From an uncultured Lachnotalea sp. (GTDB taxonomy: Bacteria > Bacillota > Clostridia > Lachnospirales > Lachnospiraceae): a stretch of DNA of 64,000 nucleotides. Numbering within the stretch: the stretch's first letter is position 1; every line of letters begins with the position of its first letter. A model generated the notes under the pieces. The model saw nothing but the letters and a program-made list of their open reading frames with translations. It was not told the origin of the DNA and did no database searches. Shown piece after piece: positions 53,896-62,468 of this stretch. The position numbers were made by a program, and so were the translations under genes. Where the stretch lies: NCBI GenBank assembly GCA_947066815.1, contig CAMSZT010000010.1, positions 1 through 64,000 on the forward strand, in the 5' to 3' direction.

Positions 53896-54155
53896 TCTCC
53901 CAGGCCATTTTTCACGATCGTGACGATGGCCTCAAGGGCTTCTTTCTCATCCGGCCCCTCACAGATAAACTCCAGCTCATCGCCGGTCTTGATGCATGCC
54001 CCCAGCACACTGAGCACGCTCTTTGCATTGGCCGTAATATTCTCAAAGCGGAATGTGATGGACGAGGCATAGTTCATCGCCTCCTTACACAGCACTCCGG
54101 CCGGACGCAGATGCAGCCCGGTAGGGTTTTTGATGACCACCTTCTCGCTAACCAT
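53892..54155 (-). CDS. ptsH: HPr-family phosphocarrier protein
   Basis: An 87-residue HPr protein of standard length. H15 in NPTGLHLRPAG is the site phosphorylated by PTS Enzyme I, and S46 in NAKSVLSVLGA is the regulatory serine used by HPr kinase. The usual GLHARPA is GLHLRPA here. It may be the general HPr or a Crh-like paralogue; retention of H15 argues against Crh. An AAGGAGG site fixes the ATG; the open frame upstream of it is not coding. It lies 34 bases after cdaR and overlaps the polymerase start, so sugar-uptake signalling and wall synthesis share one transcript. Confidence 0.93.
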   Translation of the reverse strand: MVSEKVVIKNPTGLHLRPAGVLCKEAMNYASSITFRFENITANAKSVLSVLGACIKTGDELEFICEGPDEKEALEAIVTIVKNGLGE

Positions 54156-54189
54156 GGCAATATCCTCCTTTTTCTCGCTTTCGTACTGT

Positions 54190-55629
54190 CTATCCGTCCT
54201 CCCGTGACTCCTCTCCGGAAAGATCTTCCGTCGCGGGGACTGTCGCAGAGACAGATTCTGAAGGTTCCCCCTCCGTCTCGTTTTCGCCGGATCCTTCCGT
54301 ATCCCCATCCGTCGTCCCGGCCGTACTCCCGCTCTCCGGAGTGCTCTCCTCCGAAGAAGACTCTTCACTGGTCGGTCTCGTGACGATCACCCGGATCGTC
54401 CCCGCCGACACGGTGAAATAATCTCGGTATTCCTCCGGAAGCTCTACCATAGGCTCGAGGGGATAAGTCCCCGGCTCTTTGCATTCTTCCAGATCCAGGG
54501 TCACCCGGATATCTCCGGCGTCCACCTGCTCCATGTCCTCGGACAGCCCTTCCAGCATAACGGTGATCCCCTCATCCTCTCCGAACCGGTATTCCAGTTC
54601 ATCGGACACGCCGAGCAGCCGGATCTGATCTCTCCTTATATAGAAATTTTTCCGTTCCAGCTTATCGATCTGGTAAGTGACCTCAATGGTTTCCGGCTGT
54701 CCGTCCGCCACCTCAAGCCCCTTCGGCAGATAATCCTGGACATGATACACTTTCATGACATTCTCGGAAGCGCCTGTCAAGTCCTCCTCAATAGTCAGCT
54801 TTGCAAAATCGGCGATCTGAGACCTGGGACCTGTCACCAGGATGGTCTGAGGCTCACAGGTATAATTGATGTACTTGCAGCCGTCGGCCACCGCATCCTG
54901 CCCGGTGACCTGGATATCCACACTGATCTGGTTGGTCTTCACCACCCCCAATGTGACCTCCGCCTCCGTCACGCTTAAGACGACCCTGGGATCCGTCAGA
55001 TCCAGCTCATTCCTGCTCTCCTCATCCGTATAGAGCTTCACCGGCCCGGCCTCCTGAACATTGTCCGTAGCTCCGTTCACATCCAGCTCCACCCCTGCAT
55101 GGTCGATCCTGGACATGACAGACTCCGGCGCCGTCACCCGGACATTCCCCGGCGATACGCTGCTCGCACTGAAGGTATAGGTGTCGTCCAAAGTCCCCAC
55201 CGGGATCACACGGATCTCAAAGATCCTGGTCTCCATGCTCTCCACATCCACCCGGACACTCCTGGTGATCTGTGTCCAGGAACGGATCAGGCTCTTGTTG
55301 CCCACCACCTCGATATTGACCGCCACAGAGCCTGTTGCCCCGTAGATCTCACTCAGGTCGATGGTCGCCTCAAAGTCGTCGGCCGAGATCTTCCTTCTGT
55401 CCTGGCGTCTCGCGGTGACCTCCACGCTGACCGTCTTCTCCCCCGGCAGCTCATAGGTCAGATTGTTGTCCGTGATGGCCGTCTTCTCATTGATCACCCG
55501 GATAGGGATCCCGCTTATGGTAAAGGTATCTGTCGGGTTGTCGATGTTGATCACGACCCCCCACAAAAGTACGGCAGCGATCACGGAAATGATCTTCAAA
55601 AGCAGATTATTTGTCAGCTTTTTTTTCAT
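54190..55629 (-). CDS. cdaR: CdaA regulatory protein CdaR (YbbR-like)
   Basis: A 479-residue protein with one N-terminal membrane helix (about 9-27, SVIAAVLLWGVVINID) and four extracytoplasmic YbbR repeats (about 35-430), as seen by the recurring beta strands around TDTFTISGIPIRV, TRIFEIRVIPVG, TNQISVDIQVTG and RKNFYIRRDQI. The C-terminus (about 432-479) is a disordered Ser/Glu/Thr tail. CdaR binds and modulates the diadenylate cyclase CdaA. The gene overlaps cdaA by 23 bases. The external tail is unusual compared with shorter YbbR proteins and resembles the acidic linkers of the ChW proteins. Confidence 0.95.
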   Translation of the reverse strand: MKKKLTNNLLLKIISVIAAVLLWGVVINIDNPTDTFTISGIPIRVINEKTAITDNNLTYELPGEKTVSVEVTARRQDRRKISADDFEATIDLSEIYGATGSVAVNIEVVGNKSLIRSWTQITRSVRVDVESMETRIFEIRVIPVGTLDDTYTFSASSVSPGNVRVTAPESVMSRIDHAGVELDVNGATDNVQEAGPVKLYTDEESRNELDLTDPRVVLSVTEAEVTLGVVKTNQISVDIQVTGQDAVADGCKYINYTCEPQTILVTGPRSQIADFAKLTIEEDLTGASENVMKVYHVQDYLPKGLEVADGQPETIEVTYQIDKLERKNFYIRRDQIRLLGVSDELEYRFGEDEGITVMLEGLSEDMEQVDAGDIRVTLDLEECKEPGTYPLEPMVELPEEYRDYFTVSAGTIRVIVTRPTSEESSSEESTPESGSTAGTTDGDTEGSGENETEGEPSESVSATVPATEDLSGEESREDG

Positions 55630-56497
55630 TCTTCTGCCATCCTTTCAAGATTTTGAGCTTACGGCCCCTATTCCCGTCATGTTCCGCGATCAAAAGCCGC
55701 AGCTCTTCCCGAAGGGTATCCCTCTCCAGCTCCCGCTTAAGAGTCCCCTCAAAGGCCACCGACACATTCCCGGTCTCCTCCGAGACGATCACCGTGATGC
55801 TGTCGCTGACCTCGCTGATCCCCACTCCTGCCCGGTGCCTTGTCCCCAGCTCCTTGCTGATCTTCATGTTGTCGGAAAGAGGCAGGTAACAGGTGGCCGC
55901 CGCCACCCGGTTCCCCCGCACGATCACGGCGCCGTCGTGGAGAGGCGTATTGTGTTCAAAAATATTTAACAGCAACTGGCTGGTGACCACGCCGTCCACC
56001 TCGATCCCCGTCCGCTCGTATTCCGCGAGAGGCGTCGTCCGCTCGATGACGATCAGCGCCCCTGTCTTTACCTTGCTCATCTCAAAGGTGGCCTTCATGA
56101 TCTCATTCATGGTCTTGTCGGTAAAACGGTTTTCCAGCACCTTTCCGCTGTCCGACACCAGGAACGTCAGCATCTTTTTCTGTCCCAGCTGTTCCAGGGC
56201 GCGCCTGAGCTCCGGCTGAAAAATAATCACCAGGGCGATGATGCCCACGTTGACCGTTTTATTGGCCAGCCAGAGGATCGTATCCATGTGAAAGATCCAG
56301 GCGATCAGGATAAATGCAAGCAGGACAAGGATCCCTTTTAAAAGCGCCCAGGCCCTTGTATTCTTGATCCAGAGCATCACATTATACAGGATCACCGCAA
56401 TGATCATCATCTCGACCACGTCCGTGATCCTGATATCAGGAATACTCTGCACCAGATAGGTTTTCATCCCTTCATAGATTTTTGTTATGATCTCCAT
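55607..56497 (-). CDS. cdaA: Diadenylate cyclase CdaA
   Basis: A 296-residue membrane enzyme that makes cyclic di-AMP from two ATP. Three N-terminal helices (about 24-100) precede the DAC domain (about 105-265). The signature DGAVIVRGNRV (near 187) and RHRAGVGISE (near 219) are both intact, so it should be active. The C-terminus is basic (KGWQKNEKKADK). It overlaps both neighbours (cdaR by 23 bases and the upstream membrane protein by 26). Cyclic di-AMP controls potassium and osmotic balance and wall integrity in Firmicutes. Confidence 0.96.
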   Translation of the reverse strand: MEIITKIYEGMKTYLVQSIPDIRITDVVEMMIIAVILYNVMLWIKNTRAWALLKGILVLLAFILIAWIFHMDTILWLANKTVNVGIIALVIIFQPELRRALEQLGQKKMLTFLVSDSGKVLENRFTDKTMNEIMKATFEMSKVKTGALIVIERTTPLAEYERTGIEVDGVVTSQLLLNIFEHNTPLHDGAVIVRGNRVAAATCYLPLSDNMKISKELGTRHRAGVGISEVSDSITVIVSEETGNVSVAFEGTLKRELERDTLREELRLLIAEHDGNRGRKLKILKGWQKNEKKADK

Positions 56498-57590
56498 CCT
56501 GCCCTTCCCCGTTCTCCGTCATTCTTCCTGTCTTCTTTCCTGTTCCCTTTTCAAATAAGACTCTGGTCTGCTCCAGATCCTTCCGGGAGCTGAAAAGCTC
56601 CGCCGTATTGCTCAGCTCCTGGCGCAGTCCCATAAGCTCCTTTTCCACGTTTTTGTCATAGGAAGTCTTCGCGTTGATCTTTGTCACGGTCACCTCCGGC
56701 TGGGTCACGACCACCTTCGGCACCGCCTTGACGTAATAATAATAATCGTCGTCCTCAAACTGTACGTGCTCCGTCCGGGAATAGTCCAGATGGAACACAA
56801 AAAACTCCAGGACCAGGCCGCAGACCGCCGCTGCCGCCGCCCCGATGATCAGCGTGTTCACAGGATAACGGACATCCGCTACAAAAACTCCGGCAAACAG
56901 CAGGGCCACATTGGTCACGGTCCCCACCCCGATCGCAATCTCCCAGGCATGGCTGACAGAGAGCCTCCGAATCAGCCAGACCACCAAAAGGGTCAGGGAG
57001 CAGGCTGCCGCCATCACCCACATCTCTTTGTTCTGCAGGATGCCGTTGATCATCTGGGTATACCGCCCCGGCATAGAAAGGGAGCCGTTGGAGGCCAGGA
57101 CCCCCACGTTCTCCCGGACATATTTCAGCAGGTAATATACGATAACGCCGAAACCGGCGGGGATCACACTGAAGGCCGTCCCCACCAGCCCCATGACAAG
57201 CGGGACCACCAGAGGGATCCTGCACAGAAACAGGAGGGGCATCAGGATCAGGACAATGCTGTCTCCCGGCTGGAACACGTAATACAGGCAGAAAAACAGT
57301 ATAAATACGGCCGCCGTCACGAAAAACACCTCCAGCGACACCGCATACATATGCAAAAGGACAAAAACCCCCGCCGCCACCACCAGAAAGCCGTTCGGCA
57401 GAAAGGCGCAGACCGCCGCCGCTGCCGCCGCCATCCAGTCATGGTTTAACCGTTCCATATAGCCGAGGCTCCGCTCGATCACGAGAAAGGCCGCAAGGGC
57501 CACGGCAAACCGAATCACCCGTATGATATGCCCGCCGAAACGGGCGTAAAATGTCTTGATCCGCTCACGCAGAACCAGAAGGGTCGTCAT
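56472..57590 (-). CDS. Polytopic membrane protein encoded before cdaA
   Basis: A 372-residue protein with about nine helices (roughly 20-280) and a hydrophilic C-terminal region (about 285-372) containing DDDYYYYVKAVPKVVVTQ and a helical tail with ELMGLRQELSNTAELF. I do not recognise a family with a known function; similar genes are found next to cdaA in Clostridia as far as I recall. It overlaps its neighbours by 26 bases on each side. It may work with the cyclase in the membrane, or be a sensor or channel; nothing in the sequence decides this. Confidence 0.78.
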   Translation of the reverse strand: MTTLLVLRERIKTFYARFGGHIIRVIRFAVALAAFLVIERSLGYMERLNHDWMAAAAAAVCAFLPNGFLVVAAGVFVLLHMYAVSLEVFFVTAAVFILFFCLYYVFQPGDSIVLILMPLLFLCRIPLVVPLVMGLVGTAFSVIPAGFGVIVYYLLKYVRENVGVLASNGSLSMPGRYTQMINGILQNKEMWVMAAACSLTLLVVWLIRRLSVSHAWEIAIGVGTVTNVALLFAGVFVADVRYPVNTLIIGAAAAAVCGLVLEFFVFHLDYSRTEHVQFEDDDYYYYVKAVPKVVVTQPEVTVTKINAKTSYDKNVEKELMGLRQELSNTAELFSSRKDLEQTRVLFEKGTGKKTGRMTENGEGQDGDHNKNL

Positions 57591-58014
57591 GCTTAAATTC
57601 CTCCGATTCCTTCCATACCTTCGCAGTATCCTGCTCGTACAGACGGTTGATTTGCTTAAGGAGCGCCTGATATTCTTTCACCTTTGCCCTGGCCTTCCGG
57701 TATTTCCTCCGGAAAACAAAATAAGACGCCACAAGAAAGCAGGTCAAAAGGCAGAGCAGGGCAACCCCCGCCCGGACCGCCATCTGGACCAGCTCCTCGA
57801 TCTGTTTCGTCGTCATAAGTGGTTCCGCGTAATAGAGTACCCACATCAGGACAAACAGCAGATATCCAAAGATGAAACAAAGTGCGGAACGGATCATCTC
57901 GTAGCTGATGTAATCGCCTCTGTAAAAACGGTTCAGCTTGAGCGCCTTCCTCTCTTCCTTCACCCGGAAGATCTCCGCCTTCGTCATCAGCTTCGCGCGT
58001 TCTGCATTTACCAT
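57565..58014 (-). CDS. Small two-helix membrane protein with coiled-coil segment
   Basis: A 149-residue protein with two hydrophobic segments (about 45-62 and 82-102). A basic helical stretch follows (about 105-132, RRKYRKARAKVKEYQALLKQINRLY) that could form a coiled coil. ATG 58014 has GGGGAG eight bases away; a GTG three codons upstream is too close to that site. It is the first gene of the cda operon. Function unknown; the shape suggests a membrane scaffold for the next gene's product. Confidence 0.75.
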   Translation of the reverse strand: MVNAERAKLMTKAEIFRVKEERKALKLNRFYRGDYISYEMIRSALCFIFGYLLFVLMWVLYYAEPLMTTKQIEELVQMAVRAGVALLCLLTCFLVASYFVFRRKYRKARAKVKEYQALLKQINRLYEQDTAKVWKESEEFKHDDPSGSA

Positions 58015-58044
58015 TCTACCCACTCCCCGCTAAGGTCTTATAAC

Positions 58045-58073
58045 AGTATAACATACCATCCGGAAAATTTCGA
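58045..58073 (-). promoter_or_regulatory. Promoter of the cda-HPr-polymerase operon
   Basis: On the minus strand TATACT (58045-58050) lies 17 bases from TCGAAA (58068-58073), about 30 bases before the first gene. All six following genes overlap or lie within 34 bases of each other, so this probably drives them all. Confidence 0.65.
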
Positions 58074-58151
58074 GAAGATATTATGATTTTTCTATAAACA
58101 AATTCCGCGCCTGGCAGGAAAGGCCCGCCTTCCTCCGTTCGCCCCGCGCAC

Positions 58152-58190
58152 AGCAAAACGGCCGGAGGTTTTCCCGCCCGCCGGCCGTTT
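58152..58190 (-). terminator. Terminator after the phosphoglucomutase gene
   Basis: AAACGGCCGG (58156-58165) pairs perfectly with CCGGCCGTTT (58181-58190) across a 15-base loop. On the minus strand the stem ends in four T (GTTTTGC) about 35 bases past the stop codon. It separates this gene from the cda operon. Confidence 0.7.
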
Positions 58191-58224
58191 CTTACCGCTT
58201 CTTCTATCCGCAAGTATAAAAAGC

Positions 58225-59958
58225 TCAGATCATCTTCTGGATCATCTCCAGCACTTCTTTGCCGAACTTCTCGGACTTCTCATCGGCATCCTCAAGGGAA
58301 GTCCCCTTGACGCCGTAGTAGAATTTCACCTTCGGCTCTGTCCCGGAGGGCCTCACGCACAGCCATGCATCGTCACTGAGATCGTAGTACAGCACGTTGG
58401 AGGCGGGAAGCCCGGTGGACGTCACGGCTCCCGTGGCCTTGTCCACCACCGTGTCCTTCTGGTAATCCCTCGCCGACAATACCTTATAGCCGGCCACCTC
58501 GTCGGGGGCACCCGCCCGAAGAGTTTCCAGGATCTCCTTGATCTTCGCCAGCCCCTCGATGCCCGCCAGGGTGATGGACTGGACGCCGTCCTTGTAATAG
58601 CCGTACCGCTCGTACATGGCGATCATGGCATCCCAGAGAGTCATGTCCTTGGTCTTATAGTAAGCCGCCGCCTCGCATAGGGCCATGGTGGCCACGATGG
58701 CGTCCTTGTCCCTGGCGTGGGTCCCGATCAGGCAGCCGTAGCTCTCCTCGAAGCCAAACAGATAAGTGCCCTTGCCGGACTCCTCAAAGCCCAGGATCTG
58801 CTGCCCGATGTATTTGAAGCCGGTCAGCACCTCAATAAGCTTCACGCCGTAGTATTTGGCGATGGCGTCCGCCAGATTGGAGGTCACGATGGTCTTGATG
58901 AGGGCGCCGTCCTCGGGAAGCCCGGAGAGCTCCTTCCTCTGCCCGATCTCATAGTCGGCCAGCAGGCAGCCGGACATGTTCCCCGTCAGGGTAATGTACT
59001 CGCCGCTCTTCGCATCCTTCACGTACACGCCGAGACGGTCCGCATCCGGGTCGGTGGCAAGCACCAGGTCCGCATCCTTCTCCTTGGCCAGTTTAAGGGC
59101 CAGGGCAAAGGCCTCCGCCGCCTCCGGGTTTGGATAGCTGACCGTGGGGAATTCCCCGTCGGGAAGCTCCTGCTCCGGCACCACGTACACGTTCTCAAAG
59201 CCAAGCTCCTTAAGCACCCGGCGGGCCGGAATGTTCCCGGTGCCGTGGAGAGGCGTGTAGACGATCTTCAGGTTCTTCCCCTCGGCCTCGATGCTGTCCC
59301 AATGCTTCACCTGCGTCTTAAGCTCCGCAATGTAGGCATCGTCGATGGCCCCTCCGATGGTCTCATAAAGGCCCGCCGCCTTCGCCGCCTCCTTCTCCAT
59401 GGTCTTCATCTCGGCAAAGTCGGTGACCGCCTTCACCTCCCCCATGATCCCCGTGTCGTGGGGCGGCGTGATCTGGGCGCCGTCCTCCCAGTACACCTTG
59501 TAACCGTTGTACTCCGGCGGGTTGTGGCTGGCCGTGATGTTGATGCCGGCGATGCATTTTAAGGTCCGCACCGCATAGGAAAGCTCCGGCGTGGGCCGCA
59601 GGGATTCAAATACATAGGCCTTGATACCGTTGGCCGCCAGGCAGAGGGCCGCCTCGTCGGCAAACTCCGGAGACATCCTCCTGGAATCAAAGGCGATGGC
59701 CACGCCCTTCTCCTTGCCGCCCGCCTTGGCAATATAGTTGGCAAGGCCCTGGGTCGCCTTTCTCACCGTATAAATATTCATCCGGTTGATACCTGCGCCG
59801 ATGATCCCCCGAAGGCCTGCGGTCCCGAAGGAAAGCTCCGTGTAAAACCGCTCCTTGATCTCGTTCTCGTCGTTCCCTATACCCCGCAGTTCTGCCTTGG
59901 TCTTCTCGTCAATATAAGGACTGGCCAGCCATTCCTCATAAGTTTTTTGATAATCCAT
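58225..59958 (-). CDS. pgcA: Phosphoglucomutase/phosphomannomutase (PgcA type)
   Basis: A 577-residue alpha-D-phosphohexomutase that interconverts glucose-6-phosphate and glucose-1-phosphate. The phosphoserine is S144 in ITASHNPPEYNG. The metal loop is ATDPDADRLGV (near 303), the sugar-binding loop is GFEESYGCLIG and the phosphate site is RPSGTEPKVKFYY near the C-terminus. Glucose-1-phosphate feeds UDP-glucose, and so UDP-glucuronate, UDP-galactofuranose and dTDP-rhamnose used by the polysaccharide locus, as well as glycogen. ATG 59958 with GGGAGG eight bases away fits the family N-terminus. The frame is open further upstream, but that part is unlike the family. It is divergent from a glycogen debranching gene. 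Confidence 0.95.
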   Translation of the reverse strand: MDYQKTYEEWLASPYIDEKTKAELRGIGNDENEIKERFYTELSFGTAGLRGIIGAGINRMNIYTVRKATQGLANYIAKAGGKEKGVAIAFDSRRMSPEFADEAALCLAANGIKAYVFESLRPTPELSYAVRTLKCIAGINITASHNPPEYNGYKVYWEDGAQITPPHDTGIMGEVKAVTDFAEMKTMEKEAAKAAGLYETIGGAIDDAYIAELKTQVKHWDSIEAEGKNLKIVYTPLHGTGNIPARRVLKELGFENVYVVPEQELPDGEFPTVSYPNPEAAEAFALALKLAKEKDADLVLATDPDADRLGVYVKDAKSGEYITLTGNMSGCLLADYEIGQRKELSGLPEDGALIKTIVTSNLADAIAKYYGVKLIEVLTGFKYIGQQILGFEESGKGTYLFGFEESYGCLIGTHARDKDAIVATMALCEAAAYYKTKDMTLWDAMIAMYERYGYYKDGVQSITLAGIEGLAKIKEILETLRAGAPDEVAGYKVLSARDYQKDTVVDKATGAVTSTGLPASNVLYYDLSDDAWLCVRPSGTEPKVKFYYGVKGTSLEDADEKSEKFGKEVLEMIQKMI

Positions 59959-60029
59959 ATCCTGTACCTCCCTGAGACGGATATTTCCGGCTTCTTTGCC
60001 GGATTCTCTGATTCCGCCGTATTTCTTCA

Positions 60030-60058
60030 ATTATAATATATCGCCTGCCAAAATTCAA
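60030..60058 (-). promoter_or_regulatory. Promoter for the phosphoglucomutase gene
   Basis: On the minus strand TATAAT (60030-60035) is 17 bases from TTGAAT (60053-60058), about 65 bases before the start codon. On the other strand of this 233-base divergent gap I see a TTGACA (60155-60160) but no matching -10 box for the debranching gene. Confidence 0.75.
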
Positions 60059-60191
60059 CCGAAATGTACCGGAAGCAGATTGCTTAAGGATTCGGATTTT
60101 TCCGTCGATATTTCTAACAAACGTCAAATTTTTTTGCCGTTTTCCGGAAACTCTTTGACAATATGACCAATTCAGAAAAGGACTTACTGCG

Positions 60192-62378
60192 ATGACCGAT
60201 CACAATAAAGCTCCGGAAAGAACTGCTTCCGTCCCCAGGACGGCCCACGTCTCCGTGGAGCAGTTGAAACTCCCCGGCAACATCCATCTGGTCGCCCTGG
60301 ACAACGTGGGCGGCTTCGACATCCGCCCCGGCTTCTATGAGATCAACGGGGCCACCGCCATTCCCGGCGGCGTCAATTTCACGGTCCATTCCCACAGCGC
60401 CACCGCCATCGAACTGCTCCTCTTCCACCGGGAGGCGGAGGAGCCCTATGCGGTGATCCCCTTTCCGTCCCACTACCGGATCGGAAACGTCTATTCCATG
60501 ATCGTTTTCAAGCTGAATATCGAAGAATTCGAGTACGCCTACCGGGTGGACGGCCCCTATGAGCCGGAAAAAGGGCTGATCTTTGACAAAAACCGCTATC
60601 TGCTGGATCCTTACGCCAGGGCGGTCACGGGGCAGAGCCGCTGGGGCGAAAAGCCGGCCAGAGAGCAGCACTACAAGGCCCGTGTCGTGAAGGACGATTT
60701 CGACTGGGGCGACATGCCCTCCCCCCTGCTCCCCATGGAGGATCTGATCATCTATGAGCTCCACGTCCGGGGCTTTACCATGGACCCCTCCTCCGGTGCC
60801 ACCCACCGGGGCACCTTCGCCGGGCTGATGGAAAAGCTTCCTTATTTATTGGAGCTGGGCGTAAACGCCGTGGAGCTGATGCCCATCTTCGAGTTTGACG
60901 AGATGCAGGACTACCGGGAGGTGAACGGGGAAAAGCTGTACAATTACTGGGGCTACAGCACCGTCAGCTTCTTCGCCCCCAACACCAGCTACGCCGCCAG
61001 CAAGGAGTACAACCGGGAGGGCAACGAATTAAAGGAGTTAATTCGCCTCTTCAACAGCCACGGCATCGAGGTCTACCTGGACGTGGTCTTCAACCACACG
61101 GCCGAGGGCAACGAGGACGGCCCCTTCTTTTCCTTCAAGGGTTTTGACAACAACATCTACTACCTGCTCACCCCCGGCGGAAGCTATTACAACTTCAGCG
61201 GCTGCGGCAATTCCCTAAACTGCAATCATCCCATCGTGCGGCAGATGATCTTAGACTGCCTGCGCTACTGGGTCACCACCTACCGGGTGGACGGCTTCCG
61301 CTTCGACCTGGCCTCCATCCTGGGGCGCAACGAGGACGGCTCCCCCATGCGGGAACCTCCGCTTTTACAGTCCCTGGCCTTCGACCCGATCCTGGGGGAC
61401 GTGAAGCTGATCGCCGAAGCCTGGGACGCCGACGGCATGTACCAGGTGGGCTCCTTCCCCTCCTGGAACCGCTGGGCCGAATGGAACGGCATCTACCGGG
61501 ACGACATGCGCCGCTACATCAAGGGCGATGCCGGCATGGCACAGGCCGCCGCCATGCGGATCTCCGGCTCCATGGATATTTACCGGCCGGACCTTCGGAA
61601 AAACGCCTCCGTCAACTTCATCACCTGCCATGACGGGTTTACCCTGTACGACCTGTATTCTTATAATCAAAAACACAACGAGAAGAACGGCTGGAACTCC
61701 ACCGACGGCTCCAACGATAACCATAGCTGGAACTGCGGCGTGGAGGGGGACACCGGCGACTCTTCCGTAAACGCCCTCCGGCTCCGCCTGATGCGCAACG
61801 CCTTCGCCCTGCTCATGACAAGCCGGGGCATCCCCATGTTCCTCGCCGGGGATGAATTCTGTAACACCCAGTTCGGCAACAACAACGCCTACTGCCAGGA
61901 TAACCGAACCTCCTGGCTCGACTGGAACCAGTTGAAGGAGACGAAGGGCGCCGACATGTTCCGCTTCTTCCGGTATGCGATCCGGCTCCGCAAGGACCAC
62001 CGCATCCTGCGGGCCAACTTAAGCGACGGAGCCCTGGGCTTCCCGGACACCAGCTTCCACGGCGTCACCCCCTGGCACAAACAGTTTTCGGGCCAGGACC
62101 ACTATGTGGGCGTCATGTTCGCCGGAAGGGAGACGGCCGGCGACGCCCCCCAGATCCTCTACATCGCCTCCAACGCCTACTGGGAGCCCCTGGATGTGAC
62201 CCTGCCGAGACTTCCGAAACCGTATTCCTGGGAAGTCCTCCTGGATACCTTTCAGGCTAAACAGGAACCAAAACCCCTGGAGGGCCGAAGCTTTCTGATC
62301 AAAGAGCGGAGCGTCATGGTGTTCGGAGCGTTCTGCGAGAAAGCCGCCGAGACGGCCGGGGCAGCCCCGCAGCCGTGA
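60192..62378 (+). CDS. glgX: Glycogen debranching enzyme (GlgX/isoamylase type, GH13)
   Basis: A 728-residue alpha-1,6-glucosidase. A CBM48-like N-terminal domain (about 35-165) precedes a GH13 barrel (about 175-600) and a C-terminal beta domain. The nucleophile is D372 in DGFRFDLAS, the acid/base is E409 in IAEAWD and the third acid is D481 in FITCHDG. VFNHTAEGNEDGP and the QDNRTSWLDW stretch are typical of the GlgX/TreX branch. It would cut branch points of glycogen or similar glucans. AAGGAC lies about nine bases before the ATG. A short hairpin (CGGGTT/AACCCG, 62379-62398) directly follows the stop, without a T run. Confidence 0.94.
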   Translation: MTDHNKAPERTASVPRTAHVSVEQLKLPGNIHLVALDNVGGFDIRPGFYEINGATAIPGGVNFTVHSHSATAIELLLFHREAEEPYAVIPFPSHYRIGNVYSMIVFKLNIEEFEYAYRVDGPYEPEKGLIFDKNRYLLDPYARAVTGQSRWGEKPAREQHYKARVVKDDFDWGDMPSPLLPMEDLIIYELHVRGFTMDPSSGATHRGTFAGLMEKLPYLLELGVNAVELMPIFEFDEMQDYREVNGEKLYNYWGYSTVSFFAPNTSYAASKEYNREGNELKELIRLFNSHGIEVYLDVVFNHTAEGNEDGPFFSFKGFDNNIYYLLTPGGSYYNFSGCGNSLNCNHPIVRQMILDCLRYWVTTYRVDGFRFDLASILGRNEDGSPMREPPLLQSLAFDPILGDVKLIAEAWDADGMYQVGSFPSWNRWAEWNGIYRDDMRRYIKGDAGMAQAAAMRISGSMDIYRPDLRKNASVNFITCHDGFTLYDLYSYNQKHNEKNGWNSTDGSNDNHSWNCGVEGDTGDSSVNALRLRLMRNAFALLMTSRGIPMFLAGDEFCNTQFGNNNAYCQDNRTSWLDWNQLKETKGADMFRFFRYAIRLRKDHRILRANLSDGALGFPDTSFHGVTPWHKQFSGQDHYVGVMFAGRETAGDAPQILYIASNAYWEPLDVTLPRLPKPYSWEVLLDTFQAKQEPKPLEGRSFLIKERSVMVFGAFCEKAAETAGAAPQP

Positions 62379-62468
62379 CGGGTTCCTCCCCCAACCCGGC
62401 GTTAAAAAAACGGCAGGAAGGTTTCCCCCTCCTCCTCCCATGCATCCTATGAGAAAGCAGGTGCCCTT

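Noticed and set aside
53892..54368. A longer 158-residue form of the HPr protein
   Set aside because: The extra 71 residues are Arg-rich and lie over the end of cdaR in another phase. The AAGGAGG site and the family N-terminus fix the start at 54155.
60155..60160. TTGACA as a -35 box for glgX
   Set aside because: No -10-like hexamer lies 15-19 bases downstream; the position would be AAGGAC, which is the ribosome site region.
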